From Actinomycetes bacterium (GTDB taxonomy: Bacteria; Actinomycetota; Humimicrobiia; JAHJRV01), in contig JAUWOM010000061.1 of the NCBI GenBank assembly GCA_030612085.1, positions 1-6,617 on the forward strand: a stretch of 6,617 bases of DNA. The letters run 5' to 3'. Below, one piece after another: positions 1 through 5,899 of this stretch. The notes below the pieces were generated by a model. The model had not been told where the DNA came from, did not search any database, and saw only the letters and a program-made list of their open reading frames with translations. The number at the start of each line of letters is the position of its first letter. Positions within the stretch are counted from its first letter, which is position 1. Position numbers and translations under genes: made by a program.

Positions 1-1125
1 AAAAGAATGAATGTCTTGGAGGATGTAGGTGGAAAAGCTTACATTCATACACTAATAAGTAATGTACCATTAGCAGCAAATGCGAAACATTATGCAACCA
101 TTATAGCACAAAATGCTACTTTAAGAAGACTCATTGAAGCAGCGACAAAGATTGCTGCTATGGGCTATGAGGTTCCAGAGAGTATAGAAAAGACAGTTGA
201 TACCGCAGAACAGATAATTTTTGATGTATCAAAGAGGAAAATTAAAGGAGACTTTACAATCTTAAAAGATCTTCTAAAAGAAGGATTTGAGCAGATTGAA
301 AAGCTTCATGGAATGGGAACTCAGATAACTGGACTATCAACTGGATTTAAAGACCTTGATAGATTAACATCTGGACTCCAACCATCTGATTTAATCATAG
401 TTGCTGGAAGACCATCAATGGGAAAGACATCACTTGTTTTAGGAATAGCTCAACATGTTGGACTACAATTGAAAAAACCAGTAGCCGTATTCTCTTTAGA
501 AATGGCTTGTCATCAACTTTCCCAAAGGATTATGTGTTCGGAAGCAGAGATTGATGCAACCAGACTTAAGACTGGAAGACTTAAAGAAGATGACTGGCCC
601 AGATTGGCAAAAGTTGTAGGTGAGTTAGCTGAAGCCCCTATTTTTATTGATGACACAGCATCAATAAATATGATGGAGCTTAGAACTAAGACAAGAAGAC
701 TTATGACTCAACAAAATATTGCCTTGGTGGTTGTTGATTATATACAATTAATGACTGGACCTGCTAATCTTCAAAATAGGCAACAAGAGGTCTCCGAAAT
801 ATCCAGGTCTTTAAAAATTTTGGGTAGAGAATTTAATGTTCCTGTAGTTGCAGTTTCACAACTCTCACGCGCATGTGAATTAAGACAGAATAAAAGACCT
901 CAACTTGCGGATTTAAGAGAGTCTGGAGCAATAGAACAGGATGCTGACTTAGTAATCTTTATTTATAGAGATGAGCTTTATAATTCGGATACTGAGGATG
1001 CTGGAATTGCAGAGATAATAATTAGAAAACATAGAAATGGTCCAACCGGTGATATTAAGCTTACTTTTAGACCTCAATTTACAAAATTTGCTGATTATAC
1101 TGAAGAATACGAAGAACTTTCATAA
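1..1125 (+). CDS. dnaB: Replicative DNA helicase DnaB, 5'-truncated by window edge
   Basis: Hexameric ATP-driven helicase that unwinds DNA at the replication fork and works with primase. The frame is open to base 1 (Lys-Arg precede the Met at base 7). That Met is internal: DnaB proteins are usually about 440-460 residues, so roughly 70-90 N-terminal residues are missing. Counting from that Met, the end of the N-terminal domain and the linker helix occupy about 1-105 (VGGKAYIHTL, LRRLIEA). The RecA-like motor follows: Walker A GRPSMGKTS at 134-142, SLEM with the catalytic Glu at 164, Walker B VVVDYIQLM at 241-249, SQLSR at 285-289, and DLRESGAIEQDAD with the likely arginine finger at about 302-314. 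No intein interrupts these motifs, a common site for them in this family. The gene ends with TAA and is followed by its own terminator, so it is probably not co-transcribed with the purine genes. The family is certain; only the start is unseen. Confidence 0.97.
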   Translation, partial: KRMNVLEDVGGKAYIHTLISNVPLAANAKHYATIIAQNATLRRLIEAATKIAAMGYEVPESIEKTVDTAEQIIFDVSKRKIKGDFTILKDLLKEGFEQIEKLHGMGTQITGLSTGFKDLDRLTSGLQPSDLIIVAGRPSMGKTSLVLGIAQHVGLQLKKPVAVFSLEMACHQLSQRIMCSEAEIDATRLKTGRLKEDDWPRLAKVVGELAEAPIFIDDTASINMMELRTKTRRLMTQQNIALVVVDYIQLMTGPANLQNRQQEVSEISRSLKILGREFNVPVVAVSQLSRACELRQNKRPQLADLRESGAIEQDADLVIFIYRDELYNSDTEDAGIAEIIIRKHRNGPTGDIKLTFRPQFTKFADYTEEYEELS

Positions 1126-1140
1126 ATACCCTAATGTTTG

Positions 1141-1171
1141 TTACTGTATAAAAAATACAGATAATTTTTTT
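1141..1171 (+). terminator. Intrinsic terminator after dnaB
   Basis: An inverted repeat starts 16 bases after the dnaB stop. CTGTAT (1144-1149) pairs with ATACAG (1155-1160) around an AAAAA loop. TTA (1141-1143) can extend the stem against TAA (1162-1164) past one bulged A at 1161. A run of seven T follows directly (1165-1171). Position and U-tract fit a rho-independent terminator. The stem is A/U-rich and therefore weak, so some read-through is possible. Confidence 0.6.
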
Positions 1172-1173
1172 GA

Positions 1174-1208
1174 CAACTCCTCATAGCTAAAGCAGGGGGA
1201 TTCTCCAA
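1174..1208. mobile_element. Possible IS200/IS605-type end relic (solo hairpin motif)
   Basis: A short island richer in G and C than its surroundings reads CTCCTCATAGC, then TAAA, then GCAGGGGG and ATTCTCC. CTCCTC (1177-1182) can pair with the G run (1195-1199), and GC (1186-1187) with GC (1192-1193), giving an imperfect hairpin with a TAAA loop. From memory, the pattern CATAGCTAAAGC-GGGG-ATTC closely resembles the subterminal hairpin near the tnpB-distal end of many IS200/IS605-family elements, which also forms the 3' scaffold of TnpB omega RNAs. No tnpA or tnpB coding remnant lies beside it and no second end could be located, so this would be a lone end or MITE-like scar. The identification rests on pattern memory, not a database match. 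Confidence 0.4.
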
Positions 1209-1314
1209 CTACCTAACAACACTCTTTATTACAAATATTAAATCTATTCCTTAAAGCCATATATTAAAAACATATATAGATATCTGTTAAAAGTCTTTTT
1301 TATTTTTGATTGAA

Positions 1315-1323
1315 TGGTATAAA
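1315..1323 (+). promoter_or_regulatory. Candidate extended -10 promoter for the flavoprotein-purA-purB unit
   Basis: TG (1315-1316), one base, then TATAAA (1318-1323) matches the extended -10 form TGnTATAAT with one mismatch. No good -35 hexamer sits 16-18 bases upstream (CTTTTT occupies the expected place), as is common for extended -10 promoters. Transcription would start near 1330 and leave a leader of about 100 bases. In such A/T-rich DNA a TATAAA can arise by chance, so this is tentative. Confidence 0.35.
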
Positions 1324-1396
1324 ATAAAGTATGGTTTAAGATAATAAATTGTTATGGATAAATAATCAAAAAAAATTTATTTAAAAAGTTAGTATT

Positions 1397-1411
1397 AAAT
1401 CTAATAGATTT
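1397..1411. repeat. Small palindrome next to the flavoprotein ribosome binding site
   Basis: AAATCT (1397-1402) and AGATTT (1406-1411) form a perfect six-base inverted repeat around AAT, ending six bases before the TAGGAG ribosome binding site. It could be a small operator or a leader hairpin that affects ribosome access. It could equally be a chance palindrome in A/T-rich DNA. Confidence 0.25.
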
Positions 1412-1417
1412 TATTAA

Positions 1418-1424
1418 TAGGAGA
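1418..1424 (+). promoter_or_regulatory. Ribosome binding site fixing a TTG start (flavoprotein)
   Basis: TAGGAGA is followed, five bases after the GGAG core, by TTG at 1429. The N-terminal FAD-binding glycines lie at residues 11-16 and no in-frame Met precedes them, so this site and the TTG are the only plausible initiation point. Confidence 0.8.
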
Positions 1425-1428
1425 TAGA

Positions 1429-2817
1429 TTGGCAAAAGTATATGATGTGATTATTGTTGGTGGAGGACCTTCTGGTATTTTTTCAGCGATTGAGTTGACA
1501 AAAAATAACGATTTAGATGTTCTACTTTTAGAAAAGGGAAATGATCTTAAAGAAAGGGATTGTCCAGGAAAAGGCAAGAAATGCTTAAAGTGTAAACTGT
1601 GCGCCATTACTAGTGGTTGGGGAGGAGCAGGAGCTTTTAGTGATGGAAAATTAAATCTATCTACGAAAATAGGTGGATGGTTAAGTGAGTATATTTCTGA
1701 AAAGGAACTCTCAGAATTAATAGAATATATTGATGATATATATTTAGAATTTGGAGCTCCTGACGACAATATTGATTTAGATGAAGGTAGAGTTAAGGCT
1801 TTGAAAGATAAATCTATAAGATATGGTTTGTTATTTATTCCTACCCCAATAAGACATTTGGGGACAGATAGATGTGCTCACATTTTAAAGAGGATGAGAT
1901 CCTATATAAGTTCCAAGGTAGAAGTAATGACTGAAAGCGAAGTTGTAAAAGTTTTAACATCTGATAACAAGGTTGATGGCGTAGTACTTGCTAATGGAAC
2001 TAAATATTTATGCAAAAATCTAATTTTAGCACCGGGTAGAGAAGGTTCAGACTGGTTAATGAAAGAGGTAAAAAGGTTAAAGTTAAAAGTAAAAAATAAC
2101 GCGGTAGATATTGGATTGAGGGTGGAGGTACCAGCATATGTTATGAAACCAGTTACAGATTACTTTCATGAATCTAAATTAATATATTACTCAAAACAGT
2201 TTGAGGATCAGGTTAGAACATTCTGTATGAATCCATATGGTGTTGTTTCTACTGAAAAATATGGAGATGTAATAACTGTAAATGGTCATAGTTATGCGAA
2301 AGATAAGACAGATAATACCAATTTTGCTTTGCTTGTATCCACCAATTTTACAGAGCCATTTAAAGAACCCATAGCTTACGGAAAATATATTGCGAGATTA
2401 GCAAATCTACTTGGTGGTGGAACTATTATTCAGAGACTGGGTGATTTGAAAAAGGGAAGAAGGTCTACTATGGCCAGAATAAAACGAAGTAAAGTAATAC
2501 CAACTCTAAAAGAAGCAACACCTGGTGATTTAAGTTTTGTACTTCCATATAGATATCTCTTAGATATATTAGAGATGTTAGGTGCACTAAATGATATAGT
2601 TCCAGGAGTGGAAGCAAGAGATACTCTTCTTTATGGAATCGAAACCAAATTTTACTCATGTAGACTTTATCTGTCTCCAAATTTAGAAACAGAGATAAAA
2701 AATATGTATACAATTGGAGATGGAGCTGGGATCAGTAGAGGTTTGGTCCATGCATCTGTTTCGGGAGTTATAACTGCTAGAGATGTATTAAAAAAACAAA
2801 AAATATTAAATGCTTGA
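1429..2817 (+). CDS. NAD(P)/FAD-dependent dehydrogenase, COG2509-like
   Basis: Predicted soluble flavoprotein of 462 residues that should bind FAD in a Rossmann fold and oxidise or reduce an unknown substrate. The N-terminus has the dinucleotide motif VGGGPSG (10-16), closed by LLLEKG with the ribose-binding acidic Glu35. Next comes a cysteine cluster, C45-x6-C52-x2-C55-x2-C58, running into GWGGAGAFSDGKL (63-75). This arrangement is characteristic of the uncharacterised COG2509 dehydrogenases; the cysteines may be redox-active or bind metal, which is inference. A middle substrate domain (VDIGLRVEVP, TVNGHSY, NTNFALLVS, GDLKKGRRST) is followed by PGDLSFVLPYR. The C-terminal FAD-closing motif is IGDGAGISRGLVHASVSGV (429-447). 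Length is normal and no key motif is lost. It starts at TTG and ends 31 bases before purA, so it is probably the first gene of a purA-purB operon. That hints at a link to nucleotide metabolism but does not prove one. The family call is firm; the reaction is unknown. Confidence 0.88.
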   Translation: MAKVYDVIIVGGGPSGIFSAIELTKNNDLDVLLLEKGNDLKERDCPGKGKKCLKCKLCAITSGWGGAGAFSDGKLNLSTKIGGWLSEYISEKELSELIEYIDDIYLEFGAPDDNIDLDEGRVKALKDKSIRYGLLFIPTPIRHLGTDRCAHILKRMRSYISSKVEVMTESEVVKVLTSDNKVDGVVLANGTKYLCKNLILAPGREGSDWLMKEVKRLKLKVKNNAVDIGLRVEVPAYVMKPVTDYFHESKLIYYSKQFEDQVRTFCMNPYGVVSTEKYGDVITVNGHSYAKDKTDNTNFALLVSTNFTEPFKEPIAYGKYIARLANLLGGGTIIQRLGDLKKGRRSTMARIKRSKVIPTLKEATPGDLSFVLPYRYLLDILEMLGALNDIVPGVEARDTLLYGIETKFYSCRLYLSPNLETEIKNMYTIGDGAGISRGLVHASVSGVITARDVLKKQKILNA

Positions 2818-2830
2818 TTTATTAATTAAA

Positions 2831-2843
2831 AAGGAAAGGTGAT
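2831..2843 (+). promoter_or_regulatory. Ribosome binding site fixing a TTG start (purA)
   Basis: AAGGAAAGGTGAT lies just upstream of TTG at 2849. Its AAAGGTGAT portion (2835-2843) matches the distal part of the anti-Shine-Dalgarno complement. The essential QWGDEGKGK motif begins at residue 10 and no in-frame ATG or GTG precedes it, so the TTG is forced. Confidence 0.8.
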
Positions 2844-2848
2844 TTATT

Positions 2849-4135
2849 TTGCCAGGTATTGTAGTAATTGGAACTCAATGGGGTGATGAAGGAAAGGGTA
2901 AAATCATAGATTATCTTTCTAAAGATGCTGATGCAGTTGTTAGATTTCAGGGTGGAAATAACGCTGGTCATACCGTAGTAACAAAAGAACACAAATTTCA
3001 ATTTCATCTTATACCTTCAGGAATTTTAAATCCAGATATTATAAATGTCATTGGCAATGGTGTTGTCATAGATTTAGAAGAATTAGTCAATGAAATTGAT
3101 GATTTGCACAGTAAAAAAATTACTACTTCAAACTTGAAAATCAGTCCAAATTCTCATCTTGTGATGCCTTATCATAGAATTTTAGATGAAGCAAGAGAAA
3201 ATCTATTAGGTAATATGAAGATTGGAACAACAAAAAGAGGAATTGGACCATCTTATTCTGATAAAGCTTCTCGCTCTGGAATAAGAATGCAAGATTTATT
3301 AAATGTAAAAATATTTAAGAAAAAACTTGAATTTGTATTAAAGGAAAAGAATGCTATTTTAACTAAAATCTATAATCTTCCTCCACTGGATTTCAATGAT
3401 ATGTTGGAGAAATTCAAATATTTATCAAAAAAAATAGGCGATTATGTTTTAGATACATCAAAATTAATAAATGATGCTCTGGATGAAGGTAAAAAGGTGA
3501 TATTTGAAGGAGCACAGGGAACTTTTTTAGACATAGATTATGGTACCTATCCCTTTGTGACCTCATCATCAACAGTTGCAGCCAGCGCATGTATCGGTTC
3601 TGGTATTGGACCAACAAGAATTGACAAGATTATAGGAGTAACTAAAGCTTACACAACCAGAGTTGGTCAAGGACCTCTCCCAACAGAGATTAAGGGGAAA
3701 TTAGGAACTATGTTGAGGGAGAAAGGTTCTGAATATGGAGCTACAACAGGAAGACCTCGAAGGTGTGGATGGCTTGATACAGTTTTACTTAAATATGCAA
3801 GTAGAATTAATAGTATTACATTCCTTGCTCTTACAAAATTAGATGTGCTTTCATTTTTAAATAGTATAAAAATCTGTAATAGCTACTCTTATAATGATAA
3901 CTATTATAAGGAGCTTCCATATAATCAAAACATTTTTAGTGAAGTAAGCCCATTATATAAAAAATTCTCAGGATGGGAAGAGGAGATATCAGAAGTAAGA
4001 AATTTTAATGATTTACCGAAAGAAGCAAAGAAATATATAAGGAGAATAGAAGACGAAGTAAAAGTTCCAATAAGATTAGTATCTGTCGGTCCGGAAAGAG
4101 ATCAAATGATTAAGTTTGAGGAATCAATTTGGTAA
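2849..4135 (+). CDS. purA: Adenylosuccinate synthetase (PurA)
   Basis: Cytosolic GTP-dependent ligase that joins L-aspartate to IMP to make adenylosuccinate, the first step of the AMP branch of purine synthesis. At 428 residues it is full length for the family. Visible motifs: the P-loop-like signature QWGDEGKGK (10-18) with catalytic Asp13, and GGNNAGH with catalytic His41, both at the same positions as in E. coli PurA. IMP-binding GTTKRGIGPSYSDKASR (126-142) follows, then EGAQGTFLDIDYGTYPF (220-236). The aspartate and GTP region includes TTGRPRRCGWLD (299-310), then guanine-binding TKLD (329-332) and SVGPERDQ (412-419). It starts at TTG with a good ribosome binding site and ends in tandem stops, TAATAA. 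It lies 31 bases after the flavoprotein gene and 71 bases before purB, which uses its product. Proximity of purA to the replicative helicase gene is also known from Bacillus (dnaC-purA). Confidence 0.98.
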   Translation: MPGIVVIGTQWGDEGKGKIIDYLSKDADAVVRFQGGNNAGHTVVTKEHKFQFHLIPSGILNPDIINVIGNGVVIDLEELVNEIDDLHSKKITTSNLKISPNSHLVMPYHRILDEARENLLGNMKIGTTKRGIGPSYSDKASRSGIRMQDLLNVKIFKKKLEFVLKEKNAILTKIYNLPPLDFNDMLEKFKYLSKKIGDYVLDTSKLINDALDEGKKVIFEGAQGTFLDIDYGTYPFVTSSSTVAASACIGSGIGPTRIDKIIGVTKAYTTRVGQGPLPTEIKGKLGTMLREKGSEYGATTGRPRRCGWLDTVLLKYASRINSITFLALTKLDVLSFLNSIKICNSYSYNDNYYKELPYNQNIFSEVSPLYKKFSGWEEEISEVRNFNDLPKEAKKYIRRIEDEVKVPIRLVSVGPERDQMIKFEESIW

Positions 4136-4195
4136 TAAACTAAATATCAAAATTAGAAATATTAATTAAATTAGCAACTAAGATTATGTTTTTAT

Positions 4196-4201
4196 AGGAG
4201 G
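4196..4201 (+). promoter_or_regulatory. Ribosome binding site fixing a TTG start (purB)
   Basis: A perfect AGGAGG is followed five bases later by TTG at 4207. The protein begins ISRYSRPEIKKIW, the usual PurB N-terminus, and the next in-frame Met lies far inside the protein, so TTG is the start. The rest of the 71-base purA-purB gap (4136-4195) shows neither a terminator nor a promoter that I can defend. Confidence 0.82.
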
Positions 4202-4206
4202 ATTTA

Positions 4207-5505
4207 TTGATATCAAGATATAGCAGACCTGAGATTAAAAAAATCTGGTCAGATGAAAACAAATACAAAAGATGGTTAGAGATTGAACTTTTAGTATGTG
4301 AGATACAGACCAAACTTGGGATAATTCCAAAAGGTGTTTTGGAAAGGATAAAAGGGAAAATAAGTTTTGATTTAAAGAAAATCTCAGAGATAGAAAAAAC
4401 AACTAAACATGACATAGCTGCTTTTTTAAAAAATATTTCAGAAAATATTGGACAAGACGCTCGATTTCTACATTTCGGTCTTACATCATCTGATATTAAG
4501 GATACAGCATTATCTCTGAATTTAAGGGATGCTCTCACAATTATAATAAGAGACTTAAATGAATTAATAGAAATACTCAAAGACAAGGCGATTAAATTTA
4601 AATACGATTTAATGGTAGGAAGAACTCATGGAATGCACGCAGAACCTATAACCTTTGGAGTAAAGATGGCTAACTGGGTATTTGAAATGGACAGAAATAG
4701 GTCAAGGATTATAAATGCCAGAGACGAGATAAGTTATGGCAAAATATCAGGAGCAGTGGGAACATATTCTAATATAAGTCCTGAGGTTGAGAAATATGTA
4801 TGTAAGAAGTTAGATTTAAAACCAGAACCAATTTCAAGTCAAATAATTCATAGGGATAGATACGCTTTTTGCCTTAGTACTTTAGCTTTAGTTGGAAGTA
4901 GTATCGAGAAAATGGCAACAGAGATAAGAAATCTTCAGAGAACAGAAATAAATGAAGTTCAAGAACCATTTTCTAAAAGCCAGGTAGGCTCATCTGCTAT
5001 GCCTCATAAAAGAAATCCAATTATCAGTGAGAGATTATGTGGACTTGCAAGAATCTTAAGAGGTTATGCTCAGGTGTCTATGGAAAATATTTCTCTTTGG
5101 GGTGAGAGGGATATATCTCACTCTTCAACAGAGAGGCTCATATTACCTAATAGCACAATCTTATTAGACTATATGCTTTTCAAATTTAAGTATTTGATGA
5201 AAAACTTGATTGTTTTTCCTGGAAATATGAGGAAAAATCTTGAAGTATCAAAGGGACTTATATTTTCTGAAAATGTTTTATTAGAACTTGTTAAAGCTAG
5301 TTTATTAAGAGATAGAGCCCATGAATTAGTAAAAAAATGCTCGAATCGGGTAATGAGTGAAGAAATTAGTTTCAAAGAGGTTTTACTAAGCAGTGATGAA
5401 ATTTGTGCAGTTTTAACTAATAAACAGATAAATGAATGTTTAGATATAAAATCATATTTAAAAAATGTTGATCTTATAGTTAATAAGCTTAAAAAAATCC
5501 ATTAA
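4207..5505 (+). CDS. purB: Adenylosuccinate lyase (PurB)
   Basis: Cytosolic homotetrameric lyase of the fumarase/aspartase superfamily. It splits fumarate from adenylosuccinate to give AMP, and from SAICAR to give AICAR, so it acts twice in purine synthesis. At 432 residues it matches the usual bacterial length. Visible motifs: the N-terminal RYSRPEIKKIW; TKHDIAAF with His68; HFGLTSSDIKDT (89-100); GRTHGMHAEP with the likely general acid His141; and the superfamily signature GSSAMPHKRNP (261-271), whose serine on the flexible loop is the catalytic base in characterised homologues. His68 and His141 fall at the numbers used for the Bacillus subtilis enzyme. RDISHSSTER (in the 299-308 region) completes the active site. 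The start is TTG behind a perfect AGGAGG. It is the last gene of the likely flavoprotein-purA-purB unit. No strong terminator follows, so some transcripts may run into the small downstream gene. Confidence 0.98.
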   Translation: MISRYSRPEIKKIWSDENKYKRWLEIELLVCEIQTKLGIIPKGVLERIKGKISFDLKKISEIEKTTKHDIAAFLKNISENIGQDARFLHFGLTSSDIKDTALSLNLRDALTIIIRDLNELIEILKDKAIKFKYDLMVGRTHGMHAEPITFGVKMANWVFEMDRNRSRIINARDEISYGKISGAVGTYSNISPEVEKYVCKKLDLKPEPISSQIIHRDRYAFCLSTLALVGSSIEKMATEIRNLQRTEINEVQEPFSKSQVGSSAMPHKRNPIISERLCGLARILRGYAQVSMENISLWGERDISHSSTERLILPNSTILLDYMLFKFKYLMKNLIVFPGNMRKNLEVSKGLIFSENVLLELVKASLLRDRAHELVKKCSNRVMSEEISFKEVLLSSDEICAVLTNKQINECLDIKSYLKNVDLIVNKLKKIH

Positions 5506-5538
5506 ATATAAGGATAGTGCTTTTAATAGTATATGTTT

Positions 5539-5567
5539 TTGACTTTTTGCATCAAGGAGTTTATACT
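5539..5567 (+). promoter_or_regulatory. Near-consensus sigma-A/sigma-70 promoter of the RHH gene
   Basis: TTGACT (5539-5544) and TATACT (5562-5567) are separated by exactly 17 bases, and each differs from consensus at one position. Transcription should begin near 5574, about 40 bases before the ATG at 5616. This is the best promoter in the window and suggests that the small DNA-binding protein is transcribed independently of purB. Confidence 0.7.
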
Positions 5568-5592
5568 CAAGTAGATAAAAGTATTTTTACTT
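5564..5592. promoter_or_regulatory. Putative operator: repeated AGTA/TACT half-sites
   Basis: Four copies of a four-base half-site cluster over the -10 and early transcribed region: TACT at 5564, AGTA at 5570, AGTA at 5580 and TACT at 5588. The middle two are ten bases apart, one helical turn. The last two form the inverted repeat AAGTA-TTTT-TACTT (5579-5592). Ribbon-helix-helix repressors typically bind arrays of short half-sites over their own promoters, so autoregulation by the gene downstream is a reasonable inference. The background is A/T-rich and no binding data exist. Confidence 0.4.
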
Positions 5593-5605
5593 AAAAACAA
5601 ATTTT

Positions 5606-5610
5606 GGAGG
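5606..5610 (+). promoter_or_regulatory. Ribosome binding site deciding the RHH start
   Basis: GGAGG sits five bases before ATG 5616, the same spacing used by the flavoprotein and purB genes. A longer reading from TTG 5604 would put this site inside the coding sequence and leave that start without its own ribosome binding site, so ATG 5616 is preferred. Confidence 0.85.
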
Positions 5611-5615
5611 TTTTA

Positions 5616-5852
5616 ATGGAATCTAAAACTGATTACAGGAGAGTACCTATTACTATGCCTAGAGAAATGTATACATACATGTTAAAGTTAGGTACTAAAT
5701 CTGAAGAAACAGGAGGTAAGAAGCTTCAAATAACATGGATAGTAAGATGTGCACTTAAGGCTATTATGGATATGGGTTTGAATGTAAGTAATATAAATTC
5801 TGAGGAAGAGTTAGAATCAAGAATAAAGGAAGCATTCAGAAAATATAAGTAA
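5616..5852 (+). CDS. Small ribbon-helix-helix-like DNA-binding protein
   Basis: A 78-residue basic protein whose sequence fits the MetJ/Arc/CopG ribbon-helix-helix pattern. A short strand RRVPITM (8-14) would pair in a dimer and enter the DNA major groove. Helix A is PREMYTYMLKLGTKSEET (15-32), a Gly-Lys turn follows (33-37), and helix B is ITWIVRCALKAIMDMGL (39-55) with a polar N-cap Thr40. A charged C-terminal helix (62-77, EEELESRIKEAFRKYK) could aid oligomerisation. The helix A to helix B linker is longer than in minimal family members, so the fold call is probable, not certain. It has its own strong promoter and upstream half-site repeats, which suits a self-repressing regulator. No toxin-like gene overlaps or follows on the same strand, so an antitoxin role is not supported. 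The nearest neighbour is a convergent membrane-protein gene 47 bases away. Its targets are unknown. Confidence 0.72.
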   Translation: MESKTDYRRVPITMPREMYTYMLKLGTKSEETGGKKLQITWIVRCALKAIMDMGLNVSNINSEEELESRIKEAFRKYK

Positions 5853-5856
5853 GCTG

Positions 5857-5897
5857 AGAACTATATGATAATCACAGATGTTCTTTAAGGATTATTG
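5857..5897 (+). other. Possible pseudoknot in the convergent intergenic gap
   Basis: Two inverted repeats interleave in the gap between the two convergent genes. AGAAC (5857-5861) pairs with GTTCT (5880-5884), and ATAATC (5868-5873) with GATTAT (5890-5895), each extendable by G-U pairs on the plus strand. The order 5'-a-b-a'-b'-3' is that of an H-type pseudoknot. No T-run follows, so it is not a typical intrinsic terminator on either strand. Stems this short can arise by chance. Confidence 0.2.
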
Positions 5898-5899
5898 CG

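Larger units (their letters stand above)
1126..1428. other. Gene-free intergenic stretch between dnaB and the flavoprotein gene
   Basis: No credible coding sequence lies here on either strand. From left to right it holds the dnaB terminator (1141-1171), the IS605-like hairpin (1174-1208), about 100 bases of featureless A/T-rich DNA, a candidate extended -10 promoter (1315-1323), and a small palindrome (1397-1411) just before the ribosome binding site of the next gene. I looked for a purine riboswitch ahead of this purA-containing unit and saw neither its conserved loop sequences nor a paired P1 stem. Confidence 0.7.

Noticed and set aside
1170..1198. Perfect -35 box TTGACA at 1170-1175
   Set aside because: The bases 16-18 positions downstream are a G run, not a -10 element. 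The TTG also coincides with the end of the terminator T-run.
1359..1383. TAAATAA / TTATTTA inverted repeat
   Set aside because: All A-T pairs around an 11-base A-rich loop, expected by chance in this DNA and unlikely to be stable.
1401..1769. Reverse-strand open frame over the start of the flavoprotein gene
   Set aside because: It is a shadow of a well-supported forward gene, with no ribosome binding site and a low-complexity Ser/Phe/Pro-rich product. The same applies to the reverse frames at 2468-2713, 2822-3007, 3414-3617, 4140-4586 and 5169-5375, and the forward frame at 6015-6227.
5506..5540. Terminator after purB (ATATA...TATAT then TTTTT)
   Set aside because: The stem is five A-T pairs with a loop of about 19 bases, too weak to call. 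Read-through into the RHH gene remains possible.
5604..5615. Four-codon N-terminal extension of the RHH gene from TTG 5604
   Set aside because: The TTG overlaps the GGAGG ribosome binding site that serves ATG 5616, and it has no ribosome binding site of its own.
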